Positions 62,426 through 64,000 of a stretch of 64,000 nt of DNA are shown piece after piece. The stretch comes from Malachius bipustulatus (Eukaryota > Arthropoda > Insecta > Coleoptera > Melyridae): assembly GCA_910589415.1 (NCBI GenBank), contig OU342634.1, positions 24,797,144 to 24,861,143 of the forward strand, given 5' to 3'. The translations under genes were made by a program, and so were the position numbers. The stretch's first letter is position 1, and each line of letters begins with the position of its first letter. The notes under the pieces were generated by a model. That model did no database searches, was not told the origin of the DNA, and saw nothing but the letters and a program-made list of their open reading frames with translations.

Positions 62426-63427
62426 AGAAAATAGTACGATTTTAGCTCTTGATGTGTTTGCCCCCTCCGCTAATGCATCAGGAACGAAATCACCGCGAAA
62501 ATCTATCACTTTTTTCCTTATATAATAAATAACTATAATTTACATCCTCAATTATCAATTAATAATAATCAATAATCTAGAGTAAAGTAATTCTATAACT
62601 TTAAACTGATTGGTTTGAAATTGAGTAGGTTATAATAATTATTATGAGGTAGATTAAATTTCATGTATCTTTTTTGTTATAATTTTTAATTATAACATTA
62701 ATTAGTTACAATACTTTTTTGTAATGATAAAACATGATTTTTATGGTAAATAAACTGTAGATATATAAATAAATAAAATATATCCGATTCCAGATATTTT
62801 CAAATTCAGAGTTGGAAATTTTGAATTATGTTGGTATACCTCTTCGAATACTGAGTTTTGTAACTACCTATGACAAGCTAAATTTTTAAAGAAAATGTAT
62901 ACTTATAACCAAATTTGACGTCGATTGTATAATATTTTAACTACGTACGCTACACTGCCAAAATAGTAAAATAATATTTGGTTTGAGTATAATAAACTTC
63001 AGACATTGCTCAGAATCCATGCCTGCGCACTCGGTACTAGTTGTTCCAAGCAGTGAAATAAATTAAAATTTGTTTTCTTGTATATAAAAGAGTAAAAAAA
63101 GCATAGTATTAGATTCGCGATAATGGCCATTAAGACTTGATGATGACTTCATAATCGCTCATATAATAAGATACAATTTTTGTAAAATAGAAAAATTATT
63201 CCTAATGGCATATGAGCACAATGGAAGTATTTGAACTTTTTTTTAGCTCAAATCGGCCCTCCATGCAGAGCTTACAACTTTAAGAAAAAATATCACAACT
63301 AACTTGAATTTGAAAACGCCTTGAATGGGATACCTATATTATTATTATTATTATAAAAAGACAACTATTCAAAATTTAAATAGCCAGGTAACTAAATTAT
63401 TATTTATTAATTAAATTATGAAGTAAA
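62426..63427. other. Unassigned AT-rich region; 3' flank of the DUF4806 gene
   Basis: No gene was recognised. The left part is extremely AT-rich. The right part should contain the 3' UTR of the DUF4806 gene on minus. Confidence 0.4.
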
Positions 63428-64000
63428 TTATTCACTATCGTTGGGAGGCTCCTGTGAGGGACCCACTATTTTCCTATTCGTCTCCCTGCTGTTCCTCAGA
63501 GTGGCCTGTGCCAGCCATTTTGAAATAGCACTGGTGATTGCATCATCTGTTGCATCTTTTATGTGCAGACGAACAGTTTCTAAGGAAAAATAAAGTATTT
63601 TTTAAATAGTAATCAAGTTAAATGACAGGAAAATGTGTATATGTATTTATTAATTCTCTATGACTCACTTGCTATGACTTGGTAGACTCTTCTAAACTCT
63701 TTAAAAGGCCTCTTCTTTTTGAATCCAGCCCAACTAAATTCTTGGACCAATGCATTTTTGAGTAGTTTCTTCAAAATTCCGTAGACTATAAAATTTAGAT
63801 TGGTTCCCCCAACTCTTCTTAAAAAAACGACCTGGAAAACAGATTAATACGGTTATCAAGGAACACTTGACAAAATACAAGCATTTTCACGTTCGCTTTA
63901 ACAATTTTTTCCGAACAGAAAATTATATAATATTTTACTTATTATTAAATCTACGTATAAGTTCTATACAACTTCTATTACATACCATCTTTTGAGAATA
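63428..64000 (-). CDS. DUF4806-domain protein, C-terminal part (runs off the window)
   Basis: Three coding exons on minus: 64000-63986 (partial), 63831-63669 and 63579-63428. They have GT-AG junctions and matching phases and end in TAA. The joined end reads 'YSQKM|VVFLRRVGGTN...', 'GILKKLLKNALVQEFSWAGF', 'KKKRPFKEFRRVYQVI' and 'KTVRLHIKDATDDAITSAIS', then 'KWLAQATLR'. This order (helical start, then 'W.G...K..F' and a final 'A...WL..A') matches my memory of DUF4806, a C-terminal domain of unknown function common in insect proteins, several of them transposon-linked. The end is polar ('GPSQEPPNDSE'). The N-terminal part lies outside the window, so the role cannot be stated. It lies upstream of and on the same strand as the otopetrin gene. 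Confidence 0.7.

Overview
The window is nuclear DNA from an animal, almost certainly an insect. It is AT-rich and has spliced genes with GT-AG introns. The host genes are POSH, an otopetrin and a DUF4806 protein. The mobile elements are typical of insects: a non-LTR element whose first ORF looks like DUF4780, a BEL/Pao element primed by tRNA-Tyr, and mariner, pogo/Tigger and piggyBac-type remnants. A beetle or another non-dipteran order would fit, but the sequence does not settle the order.

Layout. 1-5200: two decayed copies of one non-LTR retrotransposon family (about 1185-1500 on minus, about 2690-5178 on plus), with an unrecognised coding-like stretch at 1891-2277. 5200-9960: no complete gene, one possible first coding exon at 5931-5993, and three fold-back (inverted-repeat) elements. 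9969-14773: a young non-LTR retrotransposon on minus with an intact 1213-residue ORF2; its 5' end is lost in a 200-base run of N. 16293-34259: POSH on plus, nine coding exons, 759 residues, RING plus four SH3 domains. Its 12.9 kb first intron holds a fold-back element and a very young BEL/Pao element (17842-24983) in antisense. 34600-39040: remnants of mariner, pogo/Tigger, SINE-like and fold-back elements, a tRNA-like gene and a poorly resolved cysteine-rich locus on minus. 40521-41645: a single-exon eight-finger C2H2 protein on minus. 42100-49400: mostly repeats. 50047-59709: eleven coding exons of an otopetrin proton channel on minus, covering all expected transmembrane segments; its true N-terminus lies upstream of 59709. 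61200-62150: two more inverted-repeat elements, one an almost spacerless palindrome built of 24-base repeats. 63428-64000: the C-terminal exons of a DUF4806 protein on minus, running out of the window.

The host genes are not an operon and have no evident joint function. POSH is a JNK-pathway scaffold and E3 ligase, the otopetrin is a membrane proton channel, and the zinc-finger protein is probably DNA-binding. The most unusual aspect is the number and architecture of inverted-repeat elements, at least nine in 64 kb. Two of them share the same plan: an outer stem enclosing two adjacent inner hairpins. All family calls rest on motifs read by eye; no search was run.
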